Shown here in pieces: positions 33,882-46,369 of a stretch of 64,000 nucleotides of DNA. The stretch is from Paraphysoderma sedebokerense. Taxonomy: Eukaryota > Blastocladiomycota > Physodermatomycetes > Physodermatales > Physodermataceae. The stretch is taken from positions 434,001 through 498,000 of the forward strand of contig JAHLJZ010000011.1 of the NCBI GenBank assembly GCA_025602915.1, read 5' to 3'. The stretch's first letter is position 1; each line of letters opens with the position of its first letter. Below the pieces are notes generated by a model. The model saw only the letters and a program-made list of their open reading frames with translations, was not told the origin of the DNA and made no database searches. Made by a program: the position numbers and the translations under genes.

Positions 33882-36588
33882 TTAAACAATTTGGTACTGT
33901 TCCGGAATTAAAGTTGATTCTTTAGAAAATGAAACGGAAGTTCCTTCAATGGTTTTTACGTCCAGAATCTATGTAGTCAAGGAAGAATATAAATCAGCGG
34001 CCGATCGGTGAAAAGTAATGGGACAACGATCGAAAAAGGGAGGCTAAATACAAACCTCGACATCACACCAACCGACTTCACATTTCCATCCGACATTCAC
34101 TGGGAAGAAAGCCCCCGGTTCCTCGGACTTGACGTTGAACTCTAAGGTGCCCGAAGAATTTGTTTTGTCTATAATGGGGATAGACCAAAGCAATATCGAC
34201 TGACGGGGGTCAAAAGTGTAATGGCCCGAGACTTCGGAGATTGTAGGTGTCCCCGCGTTATGACTGACATAAGGATGGAAACAACAGATGCATGATTAAG
34301 GAAAAGTTTGGAAAACATTGAGAGCTTCACAGGTACATACGGAATCGGAATAGCGATCACGACATCGTGTAACTCTAATTTTTCTTTTTCTAGTTCATAT
34401 TCAATATTCACATCGCAAGAGCCATCGCCAGCGGGAGAAGGCCAACAGTTCACTACAGAAAATCCGTTGAAATTAGTTTACACCATTAAAGAATAGGACA
34501 GCGGACCACGTACCGCTTAAAGGCACCTCAGCCTCATCTTTCGTCGTGAATCTCCACTTCAAAACACTCTGTGGCTGACCTAACGGGAACGTTTTCGAAG
34601 AATCTTTCATTATCAAGACAGAGTCGGTGGTGAAAAGTTTCTTGTCCATGTTGGGATGAGTCTACAAAGCAGTTTTCGGTTGTTATTTTAAGTTAAATTT
34701 CACAGGCGGTACACAGATAGAAGACAAATGAAAAAGTATACCTTGAATTGTACACCACCCTCTTCTTTCACTTTGACCCCAACCTTAACTCGACTTTTGT
34801 CGGGATCATTCACACGTAGCATCAAGTCACCTTTTATTTCCAAGTTTTGTAGACCTCCGTCGCGGTTAACAACCACTGAAAGCCTCTCCTCAATTTGGAC
34901 GTGGACACTATTTATAACAAAACATGAAAGATTGACAATGAGTCACTTATAGGTAAATCATATCTGAGCAAACTTAAACAGTTGGGAATCACTTACCCTT
35001 CCATTTTCACGTTGGAAACCGGTGAATTTGAAGCCATCGGGGTAGCAACAGGGGACGCACTCTGAACCCCCATACCTGGCTGAGCTCCAGAAGTAATAGT
35101 CATTTGATCCATGGGCTCTTCCAACCCAGTTTCCTGTTTGAAAGCTTCCATAAAATCATTTTTCTTGGAACCACCGAGTTTCATACCAGTTTTCATGGGA
35201 CCCGCGGAGCTAACAGGTCTGTAAGAATTGATGAACAGAGTTAGACTGGATATCACGCAGAGAGATCCTTAAATTGCTATCCAGATCAGGACAGAACAGT
35301 GGTCGATACATCACTGAAACGAAAAGATAAAAAAAGTAAACATACTGTTGGGGAGGAGCATCAAAAGTTCCTCTGGTCATTTGACTCATTCCACCCATAC
35401 CACCACCCATTCCGCCGCCGCCCATACCACCACCCATAGAACCAGATCCATATCGGCCGCTGGGCCCACCCATTCCCATACCGCCCATGCCACCCATACC
35501 TCCCATTCCTGTACCGCCCATTTTCGCCATCTGCTTCTTCTGGTGTTCTATTTGCTTCATCTTACGTTTCAATTCTTCCTTTGCTTCCATTTCTTTGTTC
35601 TATTGTAAGACAATTTTAGAGGAGTCAAATCGCGATAAACGAGGCCGACAAAAAGAGAATGTAGGTAGAGATGAATCGGCATAGGATAGGGGTAAAAGAA
35701 AGCTGATAGTAAGTAGAGTATCAATTGTTCGTTGTAGTATTTCGCACGTATTTTGTTTATCAATTTCCCTAGTCTCACTCTGCCGGATTGACAGAACGAG
35801 TAAAATACGAAATATAAACAAACCCTAGCAATCATCTCTTGTATCTTTTCTTCGTGACTTTCCATTTCATTGATAGTTCTGATCTGAGGTAATCCCACAT
35901 TTTCTCTATATCCGAGGGATACAATTTCGTCGAAAGCGTTTAAAAGCTCAAATGCATGCTTAGCAATCTCCTTCTCATCCAAATGTCTACAGAACTCTGA
36001 AACGACTCTGGCAAAGAGGTGTAAGGTGTCGATGTCTTGCAAGATATTGGACTTCTTTGAGGTAGTCAGGACCATAAACAGTTCTTCGAGAGGTTGATAC
36101 ACAAATCTGACTTCTTCGGTGTCAACAGTTGTGTGCTGTGTTCCCGATGAGATGAGTTTGGGGAAAGATGCCATCAATCCTTCGATACGGGAACGCGTCA
36201 TTTCGAGGAACTGTCGAGAGACGACGACTAAATAAAGAATTGATGATAATAGAGGAGTATAAGTATGCCTACATAGCATTTAAACTGTATTTATCAATGA
36301 AAGTACCTTTGCCGCCTTTTGTGCAGATAGTAGCAGCTAATACGACCTGTAACAGCGGATGTTGTTTATTTTCGATAAAGGGACGGAAGGGCGGGCGTAA
36401 ACACAGCATGAGCCAGATATGAGTCACAAATTAAAGGAATATGTTAGGATATTGAAAACAAGTTTGAAATCTGGAGTGTCGGGCCGATGCAAGATCAAAA
36501 ACCAATACACTACAAGATGAGATCAAGGGAGAAACCTCCGCAATCGAGGATGAGCCTACAAGCTGATGAGAGAAGCGATACATACCAT
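33882..36588 (-). CDS. RET2: Coatomer subunit delta (COPI)
   Basis: Delta-COP is part of the COPI vesicle coat for Golgi-to-ER retrieval. The N-terminal longin domain is clear (VVLAATICTKGGK, SRQFLEMTRSRIEGLMASF, RFVYQPLEELFMVL). A coiled-coil segment follows (KEMEAKEELKRKMKQIEHQK), then a long Gly/Met linker at 35385-35520, the KNDFMEAF helix, and the C-terminal mu-homology domain (VQIEERLSVVVNRDG, LQNLEIKGDLMLRVND, WSIPIIDKTNSSGTLEF). The last exon (33968 down to 33882) reads ILDVKTIEGTSVSFSKES and ends EQYQIV. The start is unusual: the ATG at 36588-36586 is directly followed by GTATGT, and a 238-base intron (36585-36348) separates it from VVLAAT, so exon 1 is the start codon only. A CACGTGA element lies about 130 bases upstream. 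Confidence 0.9.
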
Positions 36589-36992
36589 ACTTTATCTATA
36601 GCTTTCTTTTTAAACAAGGAGAGGTAGGATATCTAATCACAGATGTTGAATGTGGATATAACCGTTGAGATTAAGGATATGAATACTCCTATCGAGTTTT
36701 GGACTTGGTGGAGTCACGTGATGTGGAATTTGACTTGACCTGATAGAAGTTGCCATTAAGATAGTATTAAGATCATTAAAAATTTGTACTTGAATAGGTG
36801 AATTTTAAATATGGAGAAGTATGCTCAGACCCCAGATGTGTCGAATATGCATAGTTTTTTTAATCGATGATTCCAGATTTTGCGTAGTTGAACATACAAC
36901 TAATTTTATAAAAAATTGTACAATACTTTGGACCTTATGATCACTTTTTAAAACAATGCCGTCACTGACAGATTCAGTACATAATAATTTAA
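36589..36992. other. Intergenic: coatomer delta promoter and 3' flank of 7TM gene A
   Basis: Contains a CACGTGA site at 36715-36721, flanked by GAGT and TGT. No gene is supported. Confidence 0.5.
36715..36721 (+). promoter_or_regulatory. CACGTGA element upstream of coatomer delta
   Basis: TCACGTGA lies 127 bases before the coatomer delta start codon, on the promoter side. Confidence 0.45.
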
Positions 36993-37952
36993 TTATTGAG
37001 AAATGACTGATTTGCTCGCCCTGTGGGTCTGCTGGTTCCCTCCGCTGGTTGATGAGTGAGATGCCTTTGCAGTGCCTCCTCGACTGGCGGACATACTTCC
37101 ACGCTGCTCGCTCTTCAGCAGTCTTAATATACTGATTTGCAATCCAGTCAGAGACGATAAATTCAACACCAACACAACATATGCCAACGCCACGTAAGGG
37201 TACCGCCAAGGAATCAAACCGAATGTTCCGAAAACGATTATACTAATAAAGTAAAGCAATATCCATAGCTTTGAGTGACGAAGAAGTGTCGTCTGTCTCT
37301 CTGTCAATTTCTGGCTACTGTTCATTGACTTTTTTAACAGGACAATGTATCGAAAAGAGAAAATTCCGCTAAGGCAAGTGAAAAGAATGGGCAGCCCGTA
37401 CGCTAGGATACTTATAACTTCTTCCGCCTTTGTCAACACCTTGAATTGTGGTGTTCCAAGTTTGTAGGGACTATAAATACGCACTGATGTCGCTACACAC
37501 ACTGCCACTAAGCTAATCATTATTATGCATTGGAGGACCGTGAATATGCGCTTTGTCATGGCTCGACTCCCTTGGTGGGGATTTTGCGAAATCCGACTAT
37601 TCTGCAGTATCAACGAAGATACATGAAGACAGCAGCACGTAAATACACCTATGCCCAAGTCCATGAGGACTCTAAATAAGGCGGTGGCCCATCGGGTTGG
37701 GCAATTTTCATAGATGTCCTTCACTTGGCGAAAGTCTTCTCGATGGCAGTAATGGACCATAGGAAGTGTCACCATGAATATTGTAGAAGTCGTAATTAAA
37801 ACCCATGAAGCGAAAAGACCTTTGGTGAAATTGCTTCGTGCTTTTCGGTATCTTTGAAAAGTCGCGTAGGTGACCCCTAAGCAGACTAAGAGTACAGGGA
37901 TGGATACGCCGAAATACAGCTCCTTTCCGTAGGGTTCGTCTATTGGGTCCAT
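36993..37952 (-). CDS. Seven-helix membrane protein A (GPCR-like, unknown family)
   Basis: An intronless 319-residue ORF starting MDPIDEPYGKELYFG. Seven hydrophobic helices can be read: LYFGVSIPVLLVCLGVTYAT, WVLITTSTIFMVTLPMV, ALFRVLMDLGIGVFTCCCLH, FTVLQCIIMISLVAVCV, ILAYGLPILFTCLSGIFSF, LWILLYFISIIVFGTFGLI and ALAYVVLVLNLSSLTGLQI. The loop between helices 2 and 3 holds HYCHREDFRQVKDIYENCPT, identical to the neighbouring paralogue except at its last residues; its two Cys could form a disulphide. The third cytosolic loop is basic (LLKKSMNSSQKLTERQ) and the tail is Ser/Thr-rich. The layout is that of a G-protein-coupled receptor, but I recognise no known fungal receptor class. A longer ORF upstream to 38048 adds an unlikely N-terminus; MDPI is shared by both copies, so I chose it. 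Confidence 0.75.
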   Translation of the reverse strand: MDPIDEPYGKELYFGVSIPVLLVCLGVTYATFQRYRKARSNFTKGLFASWVLITTSTIFMVTLPMVHYCHREDFRQVKDIYENCPTRWATALFRVLMDLGIGVFTCCCLHVSSLILQNSRISQNPHQGSRAMTKRIFTVLQCIIMISLVAVCVATSVRIYSPYKLGTPQFKVLTKAEEVISILAYGLPILFTCLSGIFSFRYIVLLKKSMNSSQKLTERQTTLLRHSKLWILLYFISIIVFGTFGLIPWRYPYVALAYVVLVLNLSSLTGLQISILRLLKSEQRGSMSASRGGTAKASHSSTSGGNQQTHRASKSVISQ

Positions 37953-38592
37953 GTTCAATGTAAATGAAAAGGCTTTCCGTATTTGGAACAAAAGTAAGGA
38001 GTGCTGGAGGCAATGGAATGAGAAATCGTCGTGGAAAGGAAGATGCAATTTCTTTCAGGGCCAAAATATTGTTCCGACTCGGTTGGAAATTGGTTCCTCG
38101 CACGCCTCTCGGCCCCATATAAAACAATTGAGAGCTTCACAGATTGATTTCGAGTCCACAATCTACCATTATCTGTGCGGAAATTTTCGGTTCTTAACAA
38201 TATTCCCCGATACCTCCATCTTTGAGTCCGTCCATAAGCAGTCGATTGGTCTGACCAGGTGACCGTCATGACCCTTTTTTTTTATTGATGTTTCTGTGTT
38301 TGCATTTGTAAAGGAGGCAAACTTCAGCGAAACTCGACAAAATTTAATGACATTAGCAAAGTCATAATAAAATTAAGTAAAAGTTGCTGCAAGGATGTGC
38401 GGAATTCGTTCTGAGAACGCGCTGTTTCAACTATACCTGCATTTTATTTTGTTTTGTAATGATAAATGACAAGTAACTCTAAAATAAGAGATGTAACGTA
38501 ATGTTATTTGCTGAAAATGCTGCTGTTCAGTGCTCATTAATTGACGTTTTCTATGTCTTTGGTTAAGGTATGCAAGCTACTTCCTTTACTTC
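37953..38592. other. Spacer between the two 7TM genes
   Basis: Promoter of gene A and 3' flank of gene B. No gene is supported. The ORFs at 37951-38262 are out of frame with any family. Confidence 0.5.
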
Positions 38593-39564
38593 TCAACCTG
38601 TCTTGACAATATTTCCGTTATATTGACTGAAGCGGTATGACTGCGGAGTTCCCAGCATGGATGACATTCTAGAAACTTTTGCAGTTCCCCCGTTGTTTTG
38701 AGAAGAGTTCCCGCCTTTCTCGCAATTCAGTAATCGAATTATGTTCATTTGTAAGCCAGTCAACGACGACAAATTCAAGGCCATAACCGCATATGTAAAT
38801 GCAACATACGGGTATTTCCAAGGAATCATTCCAAACACTCCATAAGAGAGCACACTAAATCCATAAATTGCTAACCATATTTTAGCATAAAAAAGTCGGG
38901 TATTCTGCTTGTCTGTTAATTTTTGAGTACTGTTGGTAGACTTCTTAATGTGTATAATGTATCTGAACGAGAAAATCGCACAGAGGCATGTACAAATGAT
39001 AATAAGGCCATATGTCAAGATACTAAAAATTTCGTCAACAAGTATTATTGACTTCAATTGTGGTGTTCCAAATTTGAATGGACTATAGATATGTAATGTC
39101 GAAGCGATACTACTCATCGTAAGACTGAATAAGATGATGAATTGAACTACAGTAAATTTATGATTGGATATTGAACCCTTTTGACTTTTTGCCGGAGCTG
39201 AAGTGCGGCTGTTCTGAAGTATGAGTGAAGATACATGAATACTGCAGCATGCAAAAAGCCCTACGCCAATGTTGATAGTGAACCAAAGTAATGCAGTTGC
39301 CCATTTGGTAGGGCAGTTCTCGTAAATATCCTTAACTTGGCGAAAGTCCTCGCGATGGCAGTAATGAATCATCGGAAGGGACACCATAAGTATTGTCGCG
39401 ATGGTAATTAGAAACCATGAGATGCAAAGGGTTTTCGTAAATTTACTTCGAGTTTTATGGTAGCGTCGAACTGTAAACGATGTTACGACCAAGCATATCA
39501 AGATAGATGGGACAGAAACACCGAAGTACAGCTCTCCTCCGTTAGGAGTTTCTATCGGGTCCAT
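38593..39564 (-). CDS. Seven-helix membrane protein B (paralogue of A)
   Basis: An intronless ORF of 323 residues starting MDPIETPNGGELYFGVSVP. It is the tandem paralogue of the 36993 gene in the same orientation. It shares the exact loop HYCHREDFRQVKDIYENCPT, the RYHKTRSKFTK first loop, KKSTNSTQKLTDKQNT in the third cytosolic loop, the GMIPWKYPYVAF-type block before helix 7 and LNLSSLTGLQMNIIRLL in helix 7. Helices 3-5 are less alike, which is where ligand or partner choice would be expected to change. The C-terminal tail is Ser/Asn-rich. An in-frame ATG six codons upstream (39582) is possible, but the MDPI start is common to both genes. Lack of introns stands out against the neighbours. Confidence 0.75.
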   Translation of the reverse strand: MDPIETPNGGELYFGVSVPSILICLVVTSFTVRRYHKTRSKFTKTLCISWFLITIATILMVSLPMIHYCHREDFRQVKDIYENCPTKWATALLWFTINIGVGLFACCSIHVSSLILQNSRTSAPAKSQKGSISNHKFTVVQFIILFSLTMSSIASTLHIYSPFKFGTPQLKSIILVDEIFSILTYGLIIICTCLCAIFSFRYIIHIKKSTNSTQKLTDKQNTRLFYAKIWLAIYGFSVLSYGVFGMIPWKYPYVAFTYAVMALNLSSLTGLQMNIIRLLNCEKGGNSSQNNGGTAKVSRMSSMLGTPQSYRFSQYNGNIVKTG

Positions 39565-40159
39565 GACACTATATAATGACAAGTTGCTTTGAATTCACAG
39601 GACATATAAATGTCCCATACAAAATGGAAAGTGCGAAAATGCTGCATTTTGCAGAACAATTGACAATTTGTTACGCATGCCATCGATTTCCTGGCCCGCG
39701 TTACCCCCACCGAGAATCCAGAGAATTGGCCTAGAATTCAACGGGAATGGCGAATGTTCTGGGTCTTTGCCACTTTTTAGCTTGGCAGAGTAGTTTTCCA
39801 CATTTGGGTTTTCCACTTCCGATTATCCATGACGAAATTGTGAGAGTAGATTGCTTTATTCTAGTTTAAGTTCATTTTCTTCGCGCATGAATCAAAAGCT
39901 AGGGGAATGCACAATAAAATTAATTCAAAACGTAGTGCCGTGAATGAGGTTCATCAAATCAATTATTTATTGCTGATGATGATGAAGGTTGCTGCTTCGG
40001 CTGCACATTCCACAACGGCATCCATTTGCTCGCTAGCTGATAATATTTTTATATGTACATGCTTCCTTCACAAAGGTCCGTATGTCTCGTTAAATGAGTG
40101 AATATAAGATTATCGATTCGGGCAACCGCTGTTGCAATGACAAAGGGCATACCAAACAG
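39565..40159. other. Intergenic region upstream of 7TM gene B
   Basis: No gene is supported. Small ORFs at 39595-39816 and 39907-40101 lack signal. Confidence 0.5.
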
Positions 40160-40621
40160 TTAAATATACTTTCTTTTAATACCGGCAGGAAATGCCCGTG
40201 GTAGTGGAGTTTTGGTGAATTTCGGTACTTTATGCACTCCTTTTTTCAATCCGGTATGATTCCTAGCGAATACAAAATATTTGTTCACTGATCGCATTTC
40301 GGAATGTTTCGGCATCGATATTGCGCTCGTCTATTCGTTGGAACAGGTAATTAACAAATAGTTATATGTGTAAAATTATATATATGGATACTTACCAGTG
40401 CCTGACATTGCACCCCTGATTCTACAACAGATTCTAGCACAGAGTCGACAGCTTTTATTCGCTTCCGCACATTAGCCTTTCTTGTATCGCTCAATCGCCA
40501 AGGAATTTTACTATTCAATCAGGACTTAGTATTACGCAACAAATTTTACCATATAAAAACAAACACCATACTTTAAACGACCCCCCAGGGATACGAAAGA
40601 TGCTCTAAATGGACCAAACAT
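40160..40621 (-). CDS. MRPL31: Mitochondrial ribosomal protein L31 (fungal type)
   Basis: A small basic protein of the mitochondrial large ribosomal subunit. Three exons give MFGPFRASFVSLGGRL, then KIPWRLSDTRKANVRKRIK and AVDSVLESVVESGVQCQALT, then MPKHSEM, FARNHTGLKKGVHKVPKF and PAGIKRKYI. The MFGPF start, the KIPWR-(L/M)-S-x-TRKAN block, the ESGVQC block and the KG(I/V)HKVPKFT block are signatures of fungal L31. The frame continues upstream to 40750 without a needed start, but MFGPF is the usual N-terminus, so 40621 is chosen. Introns lie after GGRL (near 40500-40560) and after CQAL (near 40330-40396). The gene is too short and spliced to stand out as a single ORF. Confidence 0.88.
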
Positions 40622-41301
40622 GCCGGGATTTGTCTTTGTCTTCGATTTACGAAGGTTTCTCTCGTACGTATCGAACCTGTTGATATCCACACGTGGACGT
40701 CGCTGAAAAGCAACCGATATGCTACTACCAACCTCTCTGAACAGACCCAAGTTTAGTATTCATATTTAAGCCCATTCAATGTAAATGGTTTTTAACATTA
40801 TATTATATGTAGGCAGCATAAAAGATGATGCTGGTCTATCTCTAATATAATTATCTGGTACCCTGAATTGAAAGTGCTACTTGGACTCGGAGTTCTGAGG
40901 TGCGAACTTGAATATCCAACCTGAAATGATTGTGCAGTTTGCGGTTTTGATTGGCACAACCTTTCATTGACCCGAATAAAGGAATGATAAGTAGTCCTAT
41001 TAGGTATAACTAGTCAAACGATCTCATGCTGAGGTTGAATTATTAATCATCATTGCGCTACGGTTCGGATATGTGTATCAACCACCGCTCGATACTTAAA
41101 TTCAAGCTTATTATATTTACAATTAATTTACTTAAAATACAAATAATGTTATATTTTGATATTTTCTGCGTTTGATGCGTTATCGATGGTGGCGGGTCTC
41201 GAGGATCTACATGGCCAGGACGCAGCGTCAAACTCCGGCCCACCGACCATTTGGAATATATACAAAAATCCTTCATTTTTGATCTAACAGAAATAGCAGC
41301 A
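40622..41301. other. Intergenic region between L31 and PGK
   Basis: Divergent promoter region for L31 (minus) and PGK (plus). A CACGTGG core lies near 40688. No gene is supported. Confidence 0.5.
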
Positions 41302-43089
41302 ATGCCAGTAAAAATCTCCAATAAACTCTCCCTTTCCGACGTTTCTCTTGCAGGAAAAAGAGTTCTTATCCGAGTGGATTTCAACGTTCCTTTCCTTGAT
41401 GGAAAAATTTCGAATAACCAACGTATCGTTGCGGCCATTCCGACCATAAAATATGCTTTGGAAAAAGGTTTGTGTCTTCCAACAATTCGACAGTCTTCTA
41501 TATAAGCGATATGTATTAAGATATTTCAAAATGCCGCGAGTAGGTGCAAAATCCGTTGTTTTGATGTCGCATCTTGGCCGCCCGGATGGCAAAAAGGTTG
41601 CAAAATATTCCTTGAAGCCTGTCGCCGAAGAAGTCTCCAAACTTTTAGGCAAACCTGTCAAATTCTTAGATGACTGCGTTGGTTCGCAAGTCGAAAAAGA
41701 ATGTGCTGAAGCCAGTAACGGTTAGTGTTTTTCTTCGGTTATTAGTCTGTTGTCGCGCTGTTCATTGAAGATGGAGTGGCACGCAGAAATGAGTATTAGA
41801 GTCATTCATGGATTTTTCACGACTGCTCAGATGTCTCTGTTATAAAATAAACAATGAATTATAAAGTCTAATGCCTTATTCCTCTTAATCAGGTTCCGTC
41901 ATCCTTCTCGAAAATCTTCGTTTTCACATCGAAGAAGAAGGCTCCGTCAAGGATGAATCTGGCCAAAAGCTCAAAGCATCTCAGGCTGAGATCGACGCCT
42001 TCCGTTCCTCTTTATCTAAACTTGGTGACGTTTATGTCAACGATGCTTTCGGCACTGCCCACCGTGCTCACTCGTCAATGGTCGGAGTGAATCTTCCAGT
42101 CCGAGCTGCTGGATTTTTAATGAAGAAAGAATTGGACTTCTTCGCCAAGGCCTTGGAACATCCAGATAGACCGTTTTTGGCTATCCTTGGAGGGTAATTA
42201 CTCTCAATTTTTTGGTTCCTGTAGTATTTCAAGTTGGCGATATTAACGGATTGCGGTTGCAGTGCTAAAGTGTCCGACAAAATACAACTCATAAACAACC
42301 TCCTGGATAAAGTTAACTCTATGATTATTGGTGGTGGTATGGCGTTCACATTCAAGAAAGTCCTCAATAATGTCAAGGTTTGTTTGCCATTCTACATTTG
42401 TGACTGCCCGTCACAATGAAAATTAATTGCCCATTCCTTAATTTCCTTAGATCGGAAACTCTCTCTTCGATGCTGAAGGCGCCAAGATCGTCCAAGAAAT
42501 AGTAGAAAAAGCCAAGAAGAACAACGTTCAATTATATTTCCCAGTCGACTACGTCACTGCCGATAAATTCGACAAGAACGCAAACGTATGTTTACCTGTT
42601 GACATTCTTCATGGTTTAGTTGAGCCAATTCTAATAATTGAATTTTATTAGACTGGTACTGCTACTGACGAAAGCGGTATTCCAGACGGTTGGATGGGTT
42701 TGGATTGCGGTCCGAAATCAAGAGAAATTTTCTCTAAGGCAGTGTTAGAAGCTAAAACCATTTTATGGAATGGGTGAGTACTTGTAGTTGCTTCAGGATG
42801 GTTATCTGCTACTAATTCAAATTCATTTCGATGAATTCACAATAGTCCCGCTGGAGTCTTTGAATTTACCGCGTTCGAAGCTGGCACTAAAGCCCTCACT
42901 GACGCCGTAGTGAAAGCGACAGAAAAAGGAGCCACTACCATTGTTGGAGGGGGTGACACTGCAACCGCTGTAGCTAAATACGGCATGGAGGACAAATTGA
43001 GCCATGTCAGTACCGGCGGTGGTGCTAGTTTGGAGTTATTGGAAGGCAAAGATTTGCCTGGTGTTGTTGCTCTTTCGGAAAGGCAATGA
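41302..43089 (+). CDS. PGK1: Phosphoglycerate kinase
   Basis: A glycolytic enzyme making ATP and 3-phosphoglycerate from 1,3-bisphosphoglycerate and ADP in the cytosol. The start at 41302 gives [20 protein letters not shown] and the substrate motif [10 protein letters not shown]. Then [81 protein letters not shown] and [12 protein letters not shown], ending [20 protein letters not shown] and ALSERQ. All domains of the two-lobed enzyme are present and the length (about 416 residues) is normal. About six introns split it (for example near 41468-41546, 41721-41891, 42196-42262, 42588-42651, 42774-42843). The sequence before the ATG ends in CTAACAG, so the 5' UTR may also be spliced. Confidence 0.96.
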
Positions 43090-43407
43090 GAACAATTAAA
43101 CAATGTCAATAGAATTGAGCAAAGCATTTACATTGCATGTGCTATAACTGAACAATAAATAGCAAAGCCAGCGGCAGCTGTGCAGTAACCATCTCCAGGT
43201 CGAATACACATCACGCGCGACTCAATTAAGCCACTAGTTTCCATTATTTTATTAGAAGTGGTTTAATTTTCCATAGGAACTATTCAAAATATAGCGTTGA
43301 GAACCACCATTTCGTGACCCAATGTTCAATCAAACTGGCGCCATTAAAACCCCCCAATGCACAAAACTATAAGTCCAACACCTTTTTCATCTGCGCTCAT
43401 GAGTAAT
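43090..43407. other. Convergent 3' intergenic region
   Basis: Lies between the ends of PGK and Prp43. AATAAA-like strings occur near 43155. No gene is seen. Confidence 0.55.
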
Positions 43408-46151
<2,744 letters not shown>

Positions 46152-46256
46152 CTTGTGTCAAATTATTCAGAAAAAAGGCAGAATTACCGTACAGCAGTCA
46201 ACTCAATGCTATGTGGGTACTAGAAGTTTGTTTAAAGACGCCTCCATAGAAACCGA

Positions 46257-46263
46257 CACGTGA
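46257..46263 (+). promoter_or_regulatory. CACGTGA element between Prp43 and tRNase Z
   Basis: GACACGTGACA lies about 105 bases upstream of the Prp43 start codon and just beyond the tRNase Z stop codon. Confidence 0.45.
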
Positions 46264-46369
46264 CAATGAATGCCGAGTATATGGTTGAAATATTATTAAA
46301 AATAACTCTCCTCGGTAGAATATACTCTACGTATTATGCACAAAACGCTATCTCGTATAATCACAATAT

